From NCBI GenBank assembly GCA_014529385.2, contig CM043971.1:85554340-85618339 (forward strand): a DNA stretch of 64,000 nucleotides. The letters are read 5' to 3'. Positions within the stretch are counted from its first letter, which is position 1. The number at the start of each line of letters is the position of its first letter. Shown in pieces: positions 23,410 through 35,873 of the stretch. The position numbers and the translations under genes are program-made. The stretch is from Adiantum capillus-veneris (taxonomy: Eukaryota > Streptophyta > Polypodiopsida > Polypodiales > Pteridaceae). The notes beneath the pieces were generated by a model. It worked only from the letters and a program-made list of their open reading frames with translations. It did no database searches and was not told the origin of the DNA.

Positions 23410-25884
23410 GTTCATATTATCCTTAAGCTGTATTCCTTGCATCTATCTAGCATCTTCAAAAGGATAATTTTTGAACTTAATAAGGTATCGTTGGATAATC
23501 TTACCATGTTGTAGTACCTTGTCTTCATGCCAAAGGATAGCTTTGGGTTGTACCACCTCTTCTTGGTCTTCAACTTCGAGAGGGTATTCAATAATCGATT
23601 CACTTGGTCATTCTCCTTTATAGGGCTTAAGTAGGCTCACATGAAAGGCATTATGTATGAGCCAATGGTTTGGAAACTTGAGTTGGTAAATCCGTCTCAT
23701 TAATGGGCTTCAAGATTTGGAAAGGACCATAGTATCTTTTTGCTAACTTAGCATAATACTTTTGATGGCCCGTAGGATTTTTGCCCGTCGTTTGCCTTAA
23801 TCGAGCCTTAGGAAACCTAAGTAAGACCCAATCATTTTCTTTGAATGTTAAGGCCCTTCTGTGCTTGTCAGCAACAGCTTTTTGCCTTTGTTGAGAGATG
23901 GATATAGCCTCATTAATATTTTGAAAAGATTCTTGTAGGTCATGGCTATACTCATCGACAGCAAAGATCTTCCCATGTACTTTGAGTAGCAAGGGATTTT
24001 TAGGTCTTCCCTCAATGATCTCAAAAGGTGCTTTTCCTATAGAAGTATGTACATTATTATTGTAGGCATACTCTACAAGAGGTAAGTACTTTTCCCATTG
24101 TGAGCATTGATCTACTTCCGTAACATCAGTCTTGAATAGATCGAGTATCATAAGATTGGCTATCTCACTTTGGCCATCCGTTTGTGGATGATAGGCCGAA
24201 GAGAAATTCAATCTTGTTCCTAGATTTTTGAAGAGACCTTTCCAGAAGTTACTGGTCATTCTAGGATCTCTATCTGACACAATGGATGTTGGTAATCCAT
24301 GGTGTTTGAAAATCTGAGATATGAAGAGAGTTGCTATTTGGTGTGCCTTAATAGTCTTTTTGATAGGAATAAAGTGTGCTCGCTTGCTAAACCTGTCGAC
24401 TATTGTCCATATTCCCGTATTCCCATGGATAGACTTGGGTAACCCAAAGATGAAATTTATGGATATACTCTCCCATGGTGAATTTGGGATAGGAAATGGC
24501 TAGAGTAATCCAGGTTGCTTCCCTCTATCATGTTTGGTCTTTTGGCATACTACACATTTTGTAACATACTCTTGTAAGTCCACTTTCATGGTAGGCCAAT
24601 AGAAATACGTCTCTACTCCTTGGAGAGTAGGTTGAATACCTCTATGCCCCGCATAGGGAGGAGCATGGGATTCATACATAGCTTTCTCTCAAAGGGAATG
24701 GGTAACACATAGTCTATTTCCGTGGAGAAGATAGCCATCCTTCAAGGTGAATGGTTCCTCTTTTTTCCCTAAATCAAGGGCTTACATTATGTCTCTAAAT
24801 TCAGGATCAATAGCATACTCATCTATCATAGAAGATAGATCATTGTGAGTAGCTATAGACACCGCATTAACTTGTGGTCATCGTGAAAGTGCATCGGCCA
24901 CTTGATTGTGCTTACGAGCAATGTGGGCAATATGAAAATTAAATTGCAAAAGAAAATTTTCCCACCTCATTTGTTTGTTGTAGAGCTTGGTTTGTGTCAT
25001 GAAATACTTGAAACTTTGGTGATCAGTTTGTAGTACGAATGGAGTCCCCAATAAGTAGTGCTTCCATGTGCCTAGGACATGTAGAACAGCTAAAAGCTCT
25101 TTCTCATAAAGTCCCAAGACTCGTTCATCAGTATTGAGCCTTCGGCTCTCATATGCTATGGCATGCCCTTCTTGAAGCAAAACTGCTCCATGACAATCAC
25201 CACAAGCATCACATTGGACCTCAAATGGCTTTGAGAGATCCGAAAGCCTGAGGAATGGTTGAGAGGTAAGCTTCTCCTTGAGCTTGTCAAGAGCATTTTT
25301 CTCCTTAGCACTCCATACATACTTAACGTTCTTCTTGGTTAAGTCATGTAGTGGTCCTTCTACTTGAGAGAATTTTTCTATGAAGCATCTATATTATGTG
25401 GACATACCAATAAAGCTTCTTAGCTCATGTAGATTCCTTGGGTTAGGCCATGCGTTTATTAACTCTAATTTTGATGGATCCGTGTGAATACCATCTTGAG
25501 AGGTAATATGACCTAGGTATTGAATCTCTTGAAGCAAAAATTCACTTTTTGTTTGGTTAAGAAAAAAATTATTCTCCCTCAATGCTTGAAAAATCACTTG
25601 GAGATGTTTCTTATGTTCCTCCAAAGACTTGAAGTAGATGATAATATCATCAAAGAACACTCCAGTGAATTTGCGATAAGGTCTAAAAGTTTTCTCCAAT
25701 AGCTAGTGCATTAGTCAAGCCAAAAGGCATGACTAGATATTCATAAAGACCAAACGTTGTGCAAAACGTGGTCTCTAGGATATCTTCATCCACTATCCTT
25801 ATTTGATGATAGCCACTTTTAAGGTCGGTCCTACTGAACTAAGTAGAGCCTTGTAGCTTATCAAACAGATCTTCTACCCAAGGC
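23410..25884 (-). pseudogene. Chromovirus C pol, second part: RT, RNase H, integrase, chromodomain
   Basis: Reading leftwards: RT resumes with [23 protein letters not shown] and MPFGLTNA, with active box VFFDDIIIYF (near 25655). RNase H follows (YEKELLAVLHVLGTWKHYLLG, TDHQSFKYFM, HNQVADALSR, ending near 24878). The integrase zinc finger comes next (AGHRGI...YFYWPTM...CVVCQKTKH near 24560), then the integrase core with DRFSKRAHFIP, SDRDPRMTSNFW and AYHPQTDGQSEIAN (catalytic Asp and Glu kept). AKRYYGPFQIL is the GPY/F motif (near 23725). A chromodomain (KAILWHEDKVLQHGKI then YLIKFKNYPFEDAR, near 23540-23440) likely targeted insertion to heterochromatin. Several in-frame stops interrupt it. Confidence 0.9.
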
Positions 25885-28248
25885 ACGGTGTCGTGCAGCT
25901 CCACTGCCATGATGAGAAAAAGAGCAGAGAAATGTAAGCTAAGCTTCTTTGAAGTCTACACATTAAGTGAGCAGTGATCAGGGCTTGATAACAGGCCAAG
26001 ATTAATGATTAATGTATGCCAAATGCGGCTTAGAAGGGCCAACAGACGCCTCAATGATGCCAAAAATGAGTATTCTTGCAGTGGCCACAAATGAGAGATT
26101 ATGATCCATAAATGTAGTGCTTGAAGTGCCCTACTGGCCTGTCTTTACAACTCGTCAATTGGAGCTACGGTGAAGAAGTTATGGCATATTGAAATTTGAG
26201 TCTATTGTAGATCCGTACCGGATTGGGCAACTGCAGCCAGCTGAGGTGACAAAAATGAAATGAATGCACAGACCTGATGTGCTCACTTTGTGGAGCATGT
26301 CGGTCTTTACAGATCAGCGAGCGATCGGAGTTTCGGTTGCCAAGATATTAGCCGTTAAAGATTCGTCGGGGGCAGCTCCGTACCGTTTGATCCGCTCGGT
26401 CGGTGTTCCGTCTGGGATTTTTGAGCAGCAGTAAGGGGTTTGGTTATGTAGCAGAATAAGTGCTTGAGATAGCAATGCTTTAATCAATATGTATGCCAAT
26501 GTTGGCCGGCGGTAGTCATAATTGGGAATGCCTGGCTAGTCTGACCATCTTTGACTGAATGTGATGGGAAGACCTTCCGTCAAATGCAATCACTGATAGT
26601 TGCATCTTGGAAGCCACGGTGCCATTCAACACACTAGAGTGGGCAGTAGAATTCACGGTGATATTGCTAATCAGTGGATGTGGAAGATGATGTCAAGGAC
26701 GCAATGCCTTAACCGATATTTATGCCAAATGTGACTATGGCCGCCGATGAAGAAAACTGGCAAAGACTTAGCCGGTATGCATGCCAAATGAGAAGCCTTC
26801 TACTAGCGAAATGTGATACCTTCTACTTGTAGGCACTGCACGGCCGTTATGTATACCAAATGTGGAGCCCTTACTAAGGAACGAGGGCCTTTTTAATAAC
26901 CTAATTGGTCGCCCGCCCAAGCAGGGGATTGGCCGCCCATCCAAGCCAACCAAGGCCACCCAAATTAAGGGTTTTAATGGGAACTGAAAGAAAAAGCATG
27001 GCGGCAGCGAATAGGCAGCGTGGACGAGCTGCGCAGGGGAGGAATGGGATCATGGTGGCCAGGTCGAGCATTGGCTGAGGTCGCCACAGCAAAGGAAAGC
27101 GAAGAGCATGCCATGGCGCTCCCTTCCTGCACCAGCGGGTCATCATCCGAGCTGCCGAAATTGCCGACTGCCACATCATCGCGGTCGTTCCCGTGCCACG
27201 TCATTAGCGCCCAGCGCCACTGCATATGGAAGGCACGCTATTATTAGGGTGTGGTGTGGTCTCTTTTGCATGTGTGTGGGGAAGAGGAGCGAGGGAGCAG
27301 GAAAACGAACAAGGGGGCGAGCTCACTCTCGATCTTGATCTCCAATCTCCAAGGGCTGCGGCTCGTCCTCGGCACACACGCAAGCTATCGTTCTCTCTCT
27401 CGTATTGAAGGGCGAAGAAAAGGAGGCGAAGACCTCGAGGGCACAAAGCCAAGGAGGAGGTAAGCTCGAGCTTGGCGAGGATCGAAGGAAGGCTCTCAAA
27501 GTAGAGCTTTGATGACCGAGCAAGGCTCTCTCTCTCTCTCTCTCTCTCTCGATCTCCAATCCAACCAAAACAAGGCGTGCTCTCTCCAAGCAAGGATAGC
27601 AAAGGAAAGGAAGGGGCAAGCTCCGTCTATAGGAAATATTTCTTGCTAGTTCTCGAAGCCAGTGGGAAGCAATAGAGCTGAGCAAGCCAGGGAAAAAGGG
27701 CATTCTAAGCAAAGTCGATAAAACAAGCAAACCAAGATCGGAGCAAGCCAAGGCAAGAAAAGACAGATCGAGGGGCAAATGAAAAAATGAAGTCTCTCTC
27801 TCATCGAGCATAAGATGAGCGACCGTGATTAAAAAGGCAAGGAGAAAACAAGGTTGAGTAAGGAAAGGAGCATTGCAGAGCACTCTTGAAGGCAATTGAA
27901 GTAGATAATTCAAAGACAGTATAAAGCGACAGGAGGACATTTCCACAACCGTCATCATATAGAGATTGAATTAACATTCGTTTAAGTTCGGTGTCGTTAA
28001 CGGCCCGGTTAATTCTGTAAAGCGCGAGCCTAAACTCCTAGTTAGCAGATGATCCAAGTGACGGTGCTGTTAATAGCCCGCCTTGGCGTAAGGACTAAGT
28101 TGTACTCAAAGTAATATTCAATTAATTGATGATTGCAATGATTGGTAGAGCTGTCATTGTCTCTTGTTCTCTCTCTTTCACACCTCCCACAGCCAGAGGC
28201 CCGGCGCCTGCCCGGCTCACGTAGCGAACACATATCCCCCGACAACGG
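25885..28248. mobile_element. Solo LTR inserted in chromovirus C (with 4-bp TSD)
   Basis: The insert 25889-28244 (2356 bp) starts TGTCGTGCAGCTCC and ends CATATCCCCCGACA, giving TGTCG...CGACA ends. The 4-bp sequence ACGG flanks it on both sides (25885-25888 and 28245-28248). Removing it with one ACGG copy re-joins the interrupted RT reading exactly (the frame runs from FPV into PWVEDLF), which proves the insertion. I see no duplicated ends inside, no PBS and no coding domain, so a solo LTR from recombination is the simplest reading. It carries a CT microsatellite (27526-27550). Confidence 0.9.
26000..26870. repeat. Dispersed 20-bp motif in the solo LTR
   Basis: A motif of the form TTA(A)CCGATATGTATGCCAAATG recurs in variants near 26005, 26480, 26710, 26768 and 26840. 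Repeats of this kind in one half of an LTR are often U3 enhancer elements, which would put U3 on the left and the LTR on the plus strand. This is inference. Confidence 0.5.
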
Positions 28249-29058
28249 GAAATCTATTTTTGATAGGGATATGGTTTAGTGCTTGATGGTCCACACACAT
28301 ACGGTATGTACCATCTTTCTTTTGCACTAAAGGACTGGAGAACAAAAAGGAGAGGAACTAGGCCTCACCATCCCTTTGTCTATCAATTTTTGTACTTGCC
28401 TCATGATCTCCTCTTGTTGAGCTTGTGAGACTCAATAAGGAGGCTTGTTAAGTGGTGAGCTTCCTGGAAGGAGCTCAATGGATGGTCATCATCCCCTCAT
28501 TTGGGAGGTAAGTCCATAGAAATATCATCGATGAACACATCTCTTGAAATCCTTTTAGAAAATTAGACAAGTCTAACTCTTCTTGATTCCTACTTATTTA
28601 CATTTGATGAAACATTTGGATCTTTTAAAGACTCTTTGAAAAAACTCATGTACGCAAAAACTGAGCTCTTCATTGATTTATCAAAAGCAGGAGAATTTAC
28701 AAGTGGAATGGTGCAACCATGCTCACTAGCATCTATATACATGTTCTCTCCCTTGTAGGTGAAGCAGGTTCTCCTTTCAGGGAACTTCATATTGGCAGCC
28801 ATGCGATCAAACCATGGTGCCCCTAGGATAGAATTCTCATGTTGGAGAGGAGAGATGAAAAAGTCTTCTTTGTCGACATAGCTTTGGACATGAAGCCTCA
28901 ACTTCCCAATCAAGGGAGTAACGGAGACTTGATGTTCCTTGAAAGCTGTGTTAGTCATTACTATATCTCCCTTCTCAAAAGCTTGAACGCCCAACTTGGT
29001 GGCCAACACCATTTATATGAAGTTGTGAGTAGAGCCAGGGTCAAATAAGATGAAGGCA
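28245..29058 (-). pseudogene. Chromovirus C protease and N-terminal RT
   Basis: The protease begins just upstream of 29012 with FILFDPGSTHNFI; the usual D-S/T-G active site has become DPG, with the Asp kept. It continues to about 28590 with LGAPWFDRM. RT entry follows: SIELLPGSSPLNKPPY, QEEIMRQVQKLIDKGMVRPS, SPFCSPVL, KKDGTYRMCVDHQALN. It stops at the solo-LTR insertion point 28245. Frame changes occur near 28590 and 28330. Confidence 0.85.
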
Positions 29059-30090
29059 TCATGCTCTCTTACCTTTCCCCAAGCATACAAAAGTGACATG
29101 ATCCTTTGCAATGAGCATGCTCTTTTGGAGCTTCGATGGTGGAAGCCCTAGGAGTCTCACTGCGAGCATTCTTTTTGGGGCAAGAATGATAACCATGTCC
29201 TTGCTCCCCACACTTGAAACACTTAAGGTCCTTGCAAAAAGCTTCAAGCTCTTCAAGAGAGAGTTTGTTTTTGCCTTTGTAAACTCCCTTCTCCTTGGAC
29301 CGATTGTTGTTGTTGTTGTTGAAAGTGCCTTGGGAAGAATTTTGAGCATTGGTTTTCCCCTTTGCATCATTTTTTTCTTTGTTTTCCATGGGCTTGACAT
29401 TCCATCTAGCCCCTTGATGTAAATTGATGCATGAAGCAACCATGGTGTGATGTATTACTTCGCTAATAGAACCAGGCCGTTTAGAGATGGATTCGGCCAT
29501 CTCTTCAGTAATCCCACACAGAATTGCTGCCTTTGCTCAACAAAGTCTATCTTTTGAAAGACGGTAGCCTTGAGATGTAAATCCGAAAACTTTTCTACAT
29601 ACTTGTGGATAGAGTCATGAGAGAGAAGCTTCAAGCTACACCATTTGGTAAGCACTTTGTCCTTTGCATCGCTTGCAAGGAATTGCTTCATGATGGAAAC
29701 TCGTAGAGTTTTCCATGTCTTTGGAGCTTTGTCGTTGCCACGAAGGCTAGCCCACCATTCACAAGATGATTTTTGAAAGTGCATAGCTATATGGCGTAGC
29801 TTGGAGGACTCCATGAAGCCCTCGTCTCCAAAGGCCACATCAAATTGCTGGATGAAGGACAACACTTTGTCGGTAGCACCAAAGGTGCCATCATACATGA
29901 GAAAAGAGATACTCTTTCCTTCCTCCTTGAACTTCTTTAGCTTTTGTGACCTTTGCCATGCAGGGTATGATTTGCGATGCCCTCCCCTCCTGTATTCTAT
30001 AGGAGAATAGCCATAGCTTTTATCGAAAGAGGAGGAAGGTGATGAAGAAGGAGAAGAGGGTGACCTCTTCCTAGCCTTTTTGTTTTATTT
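29059..30090 (-). pseudogene. Chromovirus C gag with zinc knuckle
   Basis: The N-terminal part is Ser/Arg/Lys-rich (RKRSPSSPSSSPSSSFDKSY near 30050). The gag core at 29898-29455 includes LRHIAMHFQKSSCEWWASL and TWKTLRVSIMKQFLA. A frame change near 29455 leads to a nucleocapsid with an Asn run and the CCHC box CFKCGEQGHGYHSC (near 29215), then HAHCKGSCHFCMLG. Gag packages element RNA. Confidence 0.85.
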
Positions 30091-30129
30091 CCTCTCTTCC
30101 TTTTTGGAATGACGAGGAGAAGGACTGTG

Positions 30130-31600
30130 TGTTGCTCTTTTCCTCTTGGGAGGAGTGGGTGCGCGAAGGACGCTCATGTCGCTCCACCTCCAAGAAGGTG
30201 CAGAAGAAGGCATCAACTACTCCAAACGTTGCTCAAGCGGAGGTATTGGTTGGCGGAAGAAGTCAAAGCCATCCAACCTCAACTGCGTGAGGTAGTCGAA
30301 CGTGTTGCTCATCCGGTAAGGTGAATTTATAATTCTTCATCGTTATACATAATGACCGGTAAGTCAAGCTTAGGAATTCCCTTAAACTCTCCAAGAAACG
30401 TGATTATATCACAAGAAACAAGCATATGATTTCATAGAGTAGAGAAATAATTGTTTGATTTATGGTTAGTGTTTGATAAACCGTCTCTGTTTGATATAAG
30501 AAGTTAGTTAATCATGTTTGAGAAATCACTTAAAGAAAACAATTGCTAAAAAAATATCCTGTTTCCAGATGGAACTTGAGATTTGCGAGGTGATTCCGCG
30601 GTTAGCAGAGATTACACTCAGATTATCAACTCTCTTTTTGTCTCTCAGTTAGCAAGATGCCTTGCGGTTAGCAGGATTCCTTGTGGTTAGCGAGATGTTC
30701 CCTTGCGGTTAGCAACTGAGAAAGTATGCACATTTCACGATTAGCGAATAAGTAAGTCTTTGCAAAGACTCTGTTGGTTAGATTGATAAACTCTGCGGCG
30801 GGTAGCGTCAAACTCTTAAGAATAATTGAAAGATTCATTTTTGTTGAATTATAGGATTGTCTTCATTAGACCATGTCTGAGAAAGAAATATTTTGGTGAT
30901 GTTTGTAGGGCTGGATGAAAGAACCCGTGCCTGGAATTAAGAAAAGAACATTGTTTGTATATGTAAAACAATGTGGTAGTAATTTTTGAAAACAAGCTAA
31001 AAAGTGTGAGTGTGGGGTGGAAAGTGGGGGCTGGCTCAGGTTTCCAGTCAAGGATGGGTGGTGTCGATTAGTCGAGAAACTCTCTACTCCCTCTTATTAA
31101 GGGAAGTGAAATCTATGGACCCAATTAGTTGGGTACTTTTCACAAGATTATTAGTTAGTTTAAATTAAGTCTCATATCATATTTATGGTTTATGGATGGC
31201 AACCGTGCCTCTTAAACGTGGGAAAAAAACTCGGGGGGTGCACTATGTAATCATGTTAATGTATAACGTGAGTTCGAAAGGAGAGGTTTTAAAATGCAAA
31301 AATTCTAGGCAATTTAATAGAGATACATTAAAAATAGGGGTTTTTATATTCAATTTTGGAAAAAAATCCTAAAATAAGGCGTCATTTTATTCATTCAAAG
31401 ATGTTAAAAGAGGGTTTTTTTCAATACTCCGCAAATGCACGTTATATAGGGGGAACTAAATGGTGAACCCCCCGAGGAAAAAATACGTTGTTTATGGATT
31501 CTAAATATGTCAATGGGATTTTATCTTTATGTTAGGAAATAGCTTTCATTAGAATCCTAAATCTATCGACCTAGCTTGTGGCATATGACCCTTATAACCA
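30130..31600 (+). pseudogene. Partial copy of the gene d (transposase-like) family
   Basis: The plus strand of 30130-31260 aligns with the minus strand of about 53230-52210. The first exon corresponds (GTGCAGAAGAAGGCATCAAC near 30196 against the gene d exon), then a splice-like CCGGTAAGG, then an intron with GGTTAGC motifs and GATTAGTCGAG (31063). The second exon reads ATGGCAACCGTGCCTCTTAAACG (31195). Coding after that decays and is cut by the LTR of element D at 31601. It shows that gene d belongs to a repeated, mobile family. The 5' end is fused to chromovirus C gag. Confidence 0.65.
30585..30800 (+). repeat. GGTTAGC motif cluster, copy 1
   Basis: At least seven variants of (T/C)GCGGTTAGC(A/G) in about 210 bp, several forming short palindromes (CTTGCGGTTAGCAAG type). 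The same cluster occurs inverted at 52560-52800. Confidence 0.75.
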
Positions 31601-34078
31601 TGTTGGAGAGGGGGAATGGAGGAACATGCCCGGCACAAACACAAGGGCCTCTCTATAGCTCAGGGTATCCACAACACCCCTATCCTCTCAGAAAACACCT
31701 TCAAAAAGACACTTTACTCTAGCATACCACTGCATGCCCAATTTCCACTACTCACACACTCCACAAATCCACCACACAATGCACACCTGTTACCACGGCC
31801 TGTCTCCACCCTTACACACACTTGTAATCGCTCAATCTCATTCTCTTACATAAGACATCGTCGGTCCGGGGGGCACACACTTCCACAGAGCCGGCACCGA
31901 GGGAAAACATGAAAGTAGGAGAAAGAGAAGGGGGGAAGGGGAAACAATAGCAAGAGGAGGCAATGGTGGCTTGATTGCACTTCAGAAAACATGTAACTCG
32001 CTTGCACTGCCATCACTATGGCCATTTTTAAGAAAAGTTACAAAGGGGCTAGCTTGTCAGAGAACTCCACTTTGAAGGCTTCAAACGGCACCAGAAAAGC
32101 CAAGAAAAAAGCCCCTAATTTGATCCAATTTTGATTTTTTATAGAAGGGCCCTTTAATTTTGAAATTTGCATTTTTATTGGTCCACCTGGTATCTTGATT
32201 TAGCATTTTTGGAGGGGAGAAACCGCTTTACTCCATCTGCTCTCTTTTGCACTTGGGCCGGGGGGGGGGGGGGGGGGGGGGGGCATTAGCGATTTCGCTA
32301 TTGCCCCCTAGGTATTTTTTACTTTTTATCTTTATCTTCATTTTTTTACCCCTTCTTGGGATCTTTGCACTGCTCTATGGCCTAACTTTGACTCTTTCTC
32401 TCTCTATCCGACTCCTCCTCCACTTCTTCCTCTATTTCTCTCTACCTTTGCTTCTCTTTGGTCCAGCTTTCACCGCGTCCGGCCTTGGCTTGTCCGGCCC
32501 TTGCTTTTTTCTTTGTACACTCTGGCGGCCTCCGGGATCCTTCTCTCTCTCTTCTTTGCATTTTACTGCCATGGGACACCCCACTTTGGCACCTAACCCC
32601 CCGGCCGCCTTTGGGCCTTCTCTGTGATTCACTTTAGTGCCGCGGGACCGCCCTCTTTCATGCAAGGGGGAGGCAATAGCGAGGTCCCTATTGCCCTCCC
32701 TCTCTATCTCAAAAAACTTGGGGCCCAGCTGGGCCGCAGGACCAACCCCTAACCGGTCCTGCCACGTCATCCTATAGGGCCGCCGACCCCTCTCCACACG
32801 CTTCACGCGGGCGCACCGCCTCATTGGCCAAAATGCCGCCGCCTCTGCCTTGCAGGGCCGCGCCCACCTACGCAGCGCCAACAGTGCCCATCTCCATAGC
32901 TCATGGAGCTCCACGAGCTCCACTCCCTTTACACATTTCAAAAGGGGCTCATACCCTGGCTCAAGTACTTCAGCCTCCTACGTCCCAAATGCGCATATGG
33001 GATCATGCTTGCACACGTGGCAGCCTCAGGGCCCTTGGCCTTAAGCCCATTTGAAAAACATGAAGAAAACCCCATTAAAAAATCCTTTTTTTCCTCCTTA
33101 TTTGTCTTGCGTGCCAATTGGAACTCAGTGATCAGATCACTAAGCCGTGAAGTTGCGCCCAATTCCCACTTTACCGGCCCCGGGCCGTCCAAACCTCGTC
33201 ATCTTCCGACTCACCTGAGCCCGCTATCCAAGGCCACAAAAACTAAAAAAATCATTTGTAGACCTTTCACTGCCCAAGGCTCCCAACTTGATCCTGCAGT
33301 ATCTTGCTGACCAAGCGTTTGATTGATGCACCATCAATTTGTGCTAGCTCCACATGAGGCACACTATCACCAAGACATTTGGCAAGGCCAAAACAATGCC
33401 AGATGGCACATCCCCAATGCGGTCAAGTGGGCTCATAACTGGCCCCCGAAAAATCTTTTGATGGCCTTAACTTGCTAACCAGAGCTCCGCTTCACAATTC
33501 GAGAAGACAGGCATGCTCCATAACTTGAGCTCTACACATCCATCTATTGACACCTACCAGGGCCACCTGTCCCTAGCTATCCTATCCGTCAGGGATCTAC
33601 TACACACTTTATCTTTGAACTGCAATATCTTGAGCACCAGGGCTCCGTTTGATGAGCCGTCTGGACCAGCTTCTAGAGCACACTAAACACTACATTTTAG
33701 GACACTGATAGGGCACTTTGAACATCTTCATTTGCTACCCCAACTGGACCATCCCGCAACGTTTTTGGCCTAAAAATCCGCATGGAGCATACTTTCCCGC
33801 TACCTCTTGGTTGCCCAGGTCCTTGGCACCTACCCTAGCCTTCTACACTCCACTTGCCTGCTGCCTTTGCTTGGCATAGACCACCTCCTAGATTAGACCA
33901 ACTTTGGTTGCACCATCATTGCCCATCCCCCTCATCAAACATTTATGTTTGACCACAAGCATTTTTACAAAACTTTGAAACTGGCACACTAAATTGACGA
34001 TTAAAAGCACTCGCAAAACCATAACTGTATGTACAGGCTATGTACAATCTCTTCATCTCTTTTCTCTCGCACACCACA
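31601..34078 (-). repeat. Element D 3' LTR, 2.48 kb, with 24-G tract
   Basis: Candidate ends: TGTTGGAGAG at 31601 and CACACCACA ending at 34078 (TG...CA). The first ~195 bp match 39269-39462. It contains an uninterrupted run of 24 G at 32260-32283 and Leu/Phe- or Pro-rich chance frames (32247-33310 on both strands), which I do not call as genes. Next to 34078, inside the element, GGTGGGTGGGCAACCC (minus) could be the polypurine region. Confidence 0.65.
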
Positions 34079-34099
34079 TGCTTTAGGTGGGTTGCCCAC

Positions 34100-35849
34100 C
34101 CACCTTAACTACAATTTGCTGCACCTCGAGCACTAAATCCCTCTCGAAAGACAGTTTGAGCCGCACACCATTCACCCTGTTCCTAAGAAGCTTGCCATTG
34201 GCTCTTACTTTAGCTGGTAGGTCCCATTCGGAAAGGCCTTTTTCACTTTATATGGACCTATCCACTTCTTCTTGAACTTCTTTTGGAATGTGAAATTGAG
34301 GTAGCTTTCATACTTCATGACCAGGTCTCCTTCCTCTATCTTCTTGTCTACCAGGTTCTGATTGAACTTGGCAACCAGCTCCTCTCTCTGCTTCACATAG
34401 TAGTCCGCTGTTGCCTCTCTATCCATCTGCAATGCCTCTAAACTGGCTATCGGATCCTGTAGAATTCCTTGTTAGGTGGCATTGACATGCCGATACCCTT
34501 CAAAGCACGCCACATACCCTTCAAAGCACCTAATTGCGCATGTACTGACAACACAACCTCCTTACCATAGACTAGCTCGAATGGAGTGAAATTTGTAGCT
34601 AGTTTATAGGACGTCCTATATGCCCACAGACACTTCTCTAGATTTGCCTCCCACTCAGCTTCTTGCTTATACACGTACTTTGTTAACATCTTGACGATTT
34701 GACCATTAGCACTCGCGACTAGACCATTGCATTGGGGGTGATAGGGCGAGGAAAAACGATGCTGAATCTTTAACTTTTCCACCAATGCACTCATGAGCTT
34801 GCTTCTAAACCCCTGACCCCTATTAGAAAATAACACCCTGGAACACCAAAATGGCAACAGATGTTATCAAACACAAATTGAGCCACTACATTAGCATCTA
34901 CTTCCTTCACTGCTTTGGCCTTGACCCATCTTGTAAGGTAGTCAATGGCTACCACCACGTACTTCTTACCGCTGGTAGACTTTGGGAGAGGACCTATGGC
35001 ATCCAGACCCCACTTCTCAAAAGCACTTTGTGCGATGATGGCACCTTGTGACTCCGCTACCAATAGTCTTTCACCTGTAGTTTGACACTCATGGCACGTC
35101 TTGCACCAGTAATGCACATCCTTCACAATAGAAGACCACCAAAAGCCTACTCTAAGCACTTGAAATAGAATCTGGTCTTTCCCCTGGTGTCCACTCTCTT
35201 CGTGGCATTTCTCCGGCACCATTCCTATCTCTTCTTTATACAACACTCTTCTAAGCACTCCGTCGTGCCCATAGTTCATAAGATCTTCACCTACCATTGT
35301 GAATTTGCGGACCTTTTGCACCACTCTTCTCTTTTGCAGCTTGGACAAACCTTTTGAACATTGCCATGTACCCAAAAAACCTTCAATCTCCTTTAGAGTC
35401 TCCCTACCTGCATAAGTGGATGGGGCCACATATAGACCTGCAACCTGCATCTGCACTTTGCTACTTGCTAATTGATCCGCCTCTTGGTTCTGCTCTCTTC
35501 TCACATGCTTGAATTGGACCTCTTCAAAAGGCTTTAGCATCTTCTTGATGGAGAAGAACCAATGCTTCAAACAATCGTGCTTTACCTGCCATTGGCCTAG
35601 CAGTTGCTTGATGACTAGCAACGCATCTCCCTTCACCACCAACCTTGAAATGCCGAACTCTATGCACTGCTTCAAACCCAAGTGCAGAGTGAGATACTCT
35701 GCCTCATTATTGGTGTGGACATCCTCCAGATCATATGCCTTCAAAAATATAGCTTTGCCGTGTGGGTCGTGTATCACCATACCTCCTCCTCCTTTTTGTA
35801 TTACCCTTTGATACGCTTCGTCAAACCACATCGTAAAAGCATCCTCCAA
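34100..35849 (-). pseudogene. Element D second RNase H and integrase (catalytically altered)
   Basis: The block 35849-34791 starts with an archaeal-type RNase H: FDEAYQR, GGGGMVIHDPHGKAIF, HTNNEAEYLTLHLGL, HVRREQNQEADQLAS. Then comes the integrase zinc finger (ESGHQGKDQILF...WCKTCHECQTTG) and core (WGLDAIGPLP, VVAIDYLTRWV). After a frame change the rest of the core (34857-34447) reads LFSNRGQGFRSKLM and YHPQCNGLVASANGQIV. The second catalytic Asp is Asn, and the Glu of the D,D35E triad is Ala. A C-terminal part (34432-34100) includes WIGPYKVKKAFPNGTYQL. The integrase would be inactive even without the frame breaks. Confidence 0.85.
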
Positions 35850-35873
35850 GTCGGGTTCCTCCTTAGCTTCATC

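Larger units (their letters stand above)
23410..30110 (-). mobile_element. Ty3/gypsy chromovirus C, split by a solo LTR
   Basis: A minus-strand gag-pol runs from about 30090 to 28245 and resumes at 25884 down to 23410. The reverse transcriptase is split in mid-domain by the insertion at 25889-28244. The integrase has a GPY/F-type motif and is followed by a chromodomain, which define chromoviruses. Numerous stops show decay. The 5' LTR and PBS are missing, because near 30110-30130 the sequence changes to a DNA-transposon-like gene copy. Confidence 0.85.

Noticed and set aside
26901-27958. Open frames up to 211 aa in the solo LTR
   Set aside because: They overlap a CT microsatellite and differ in every frame; no known domain.
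32247-33310. Open frames of 126-169 aa on both strands inside the element D LTR
   Set aside because: Low-complexity Leu/Phe or Arg/Lys composition inside an LTR; no start context, splice signal or domain.
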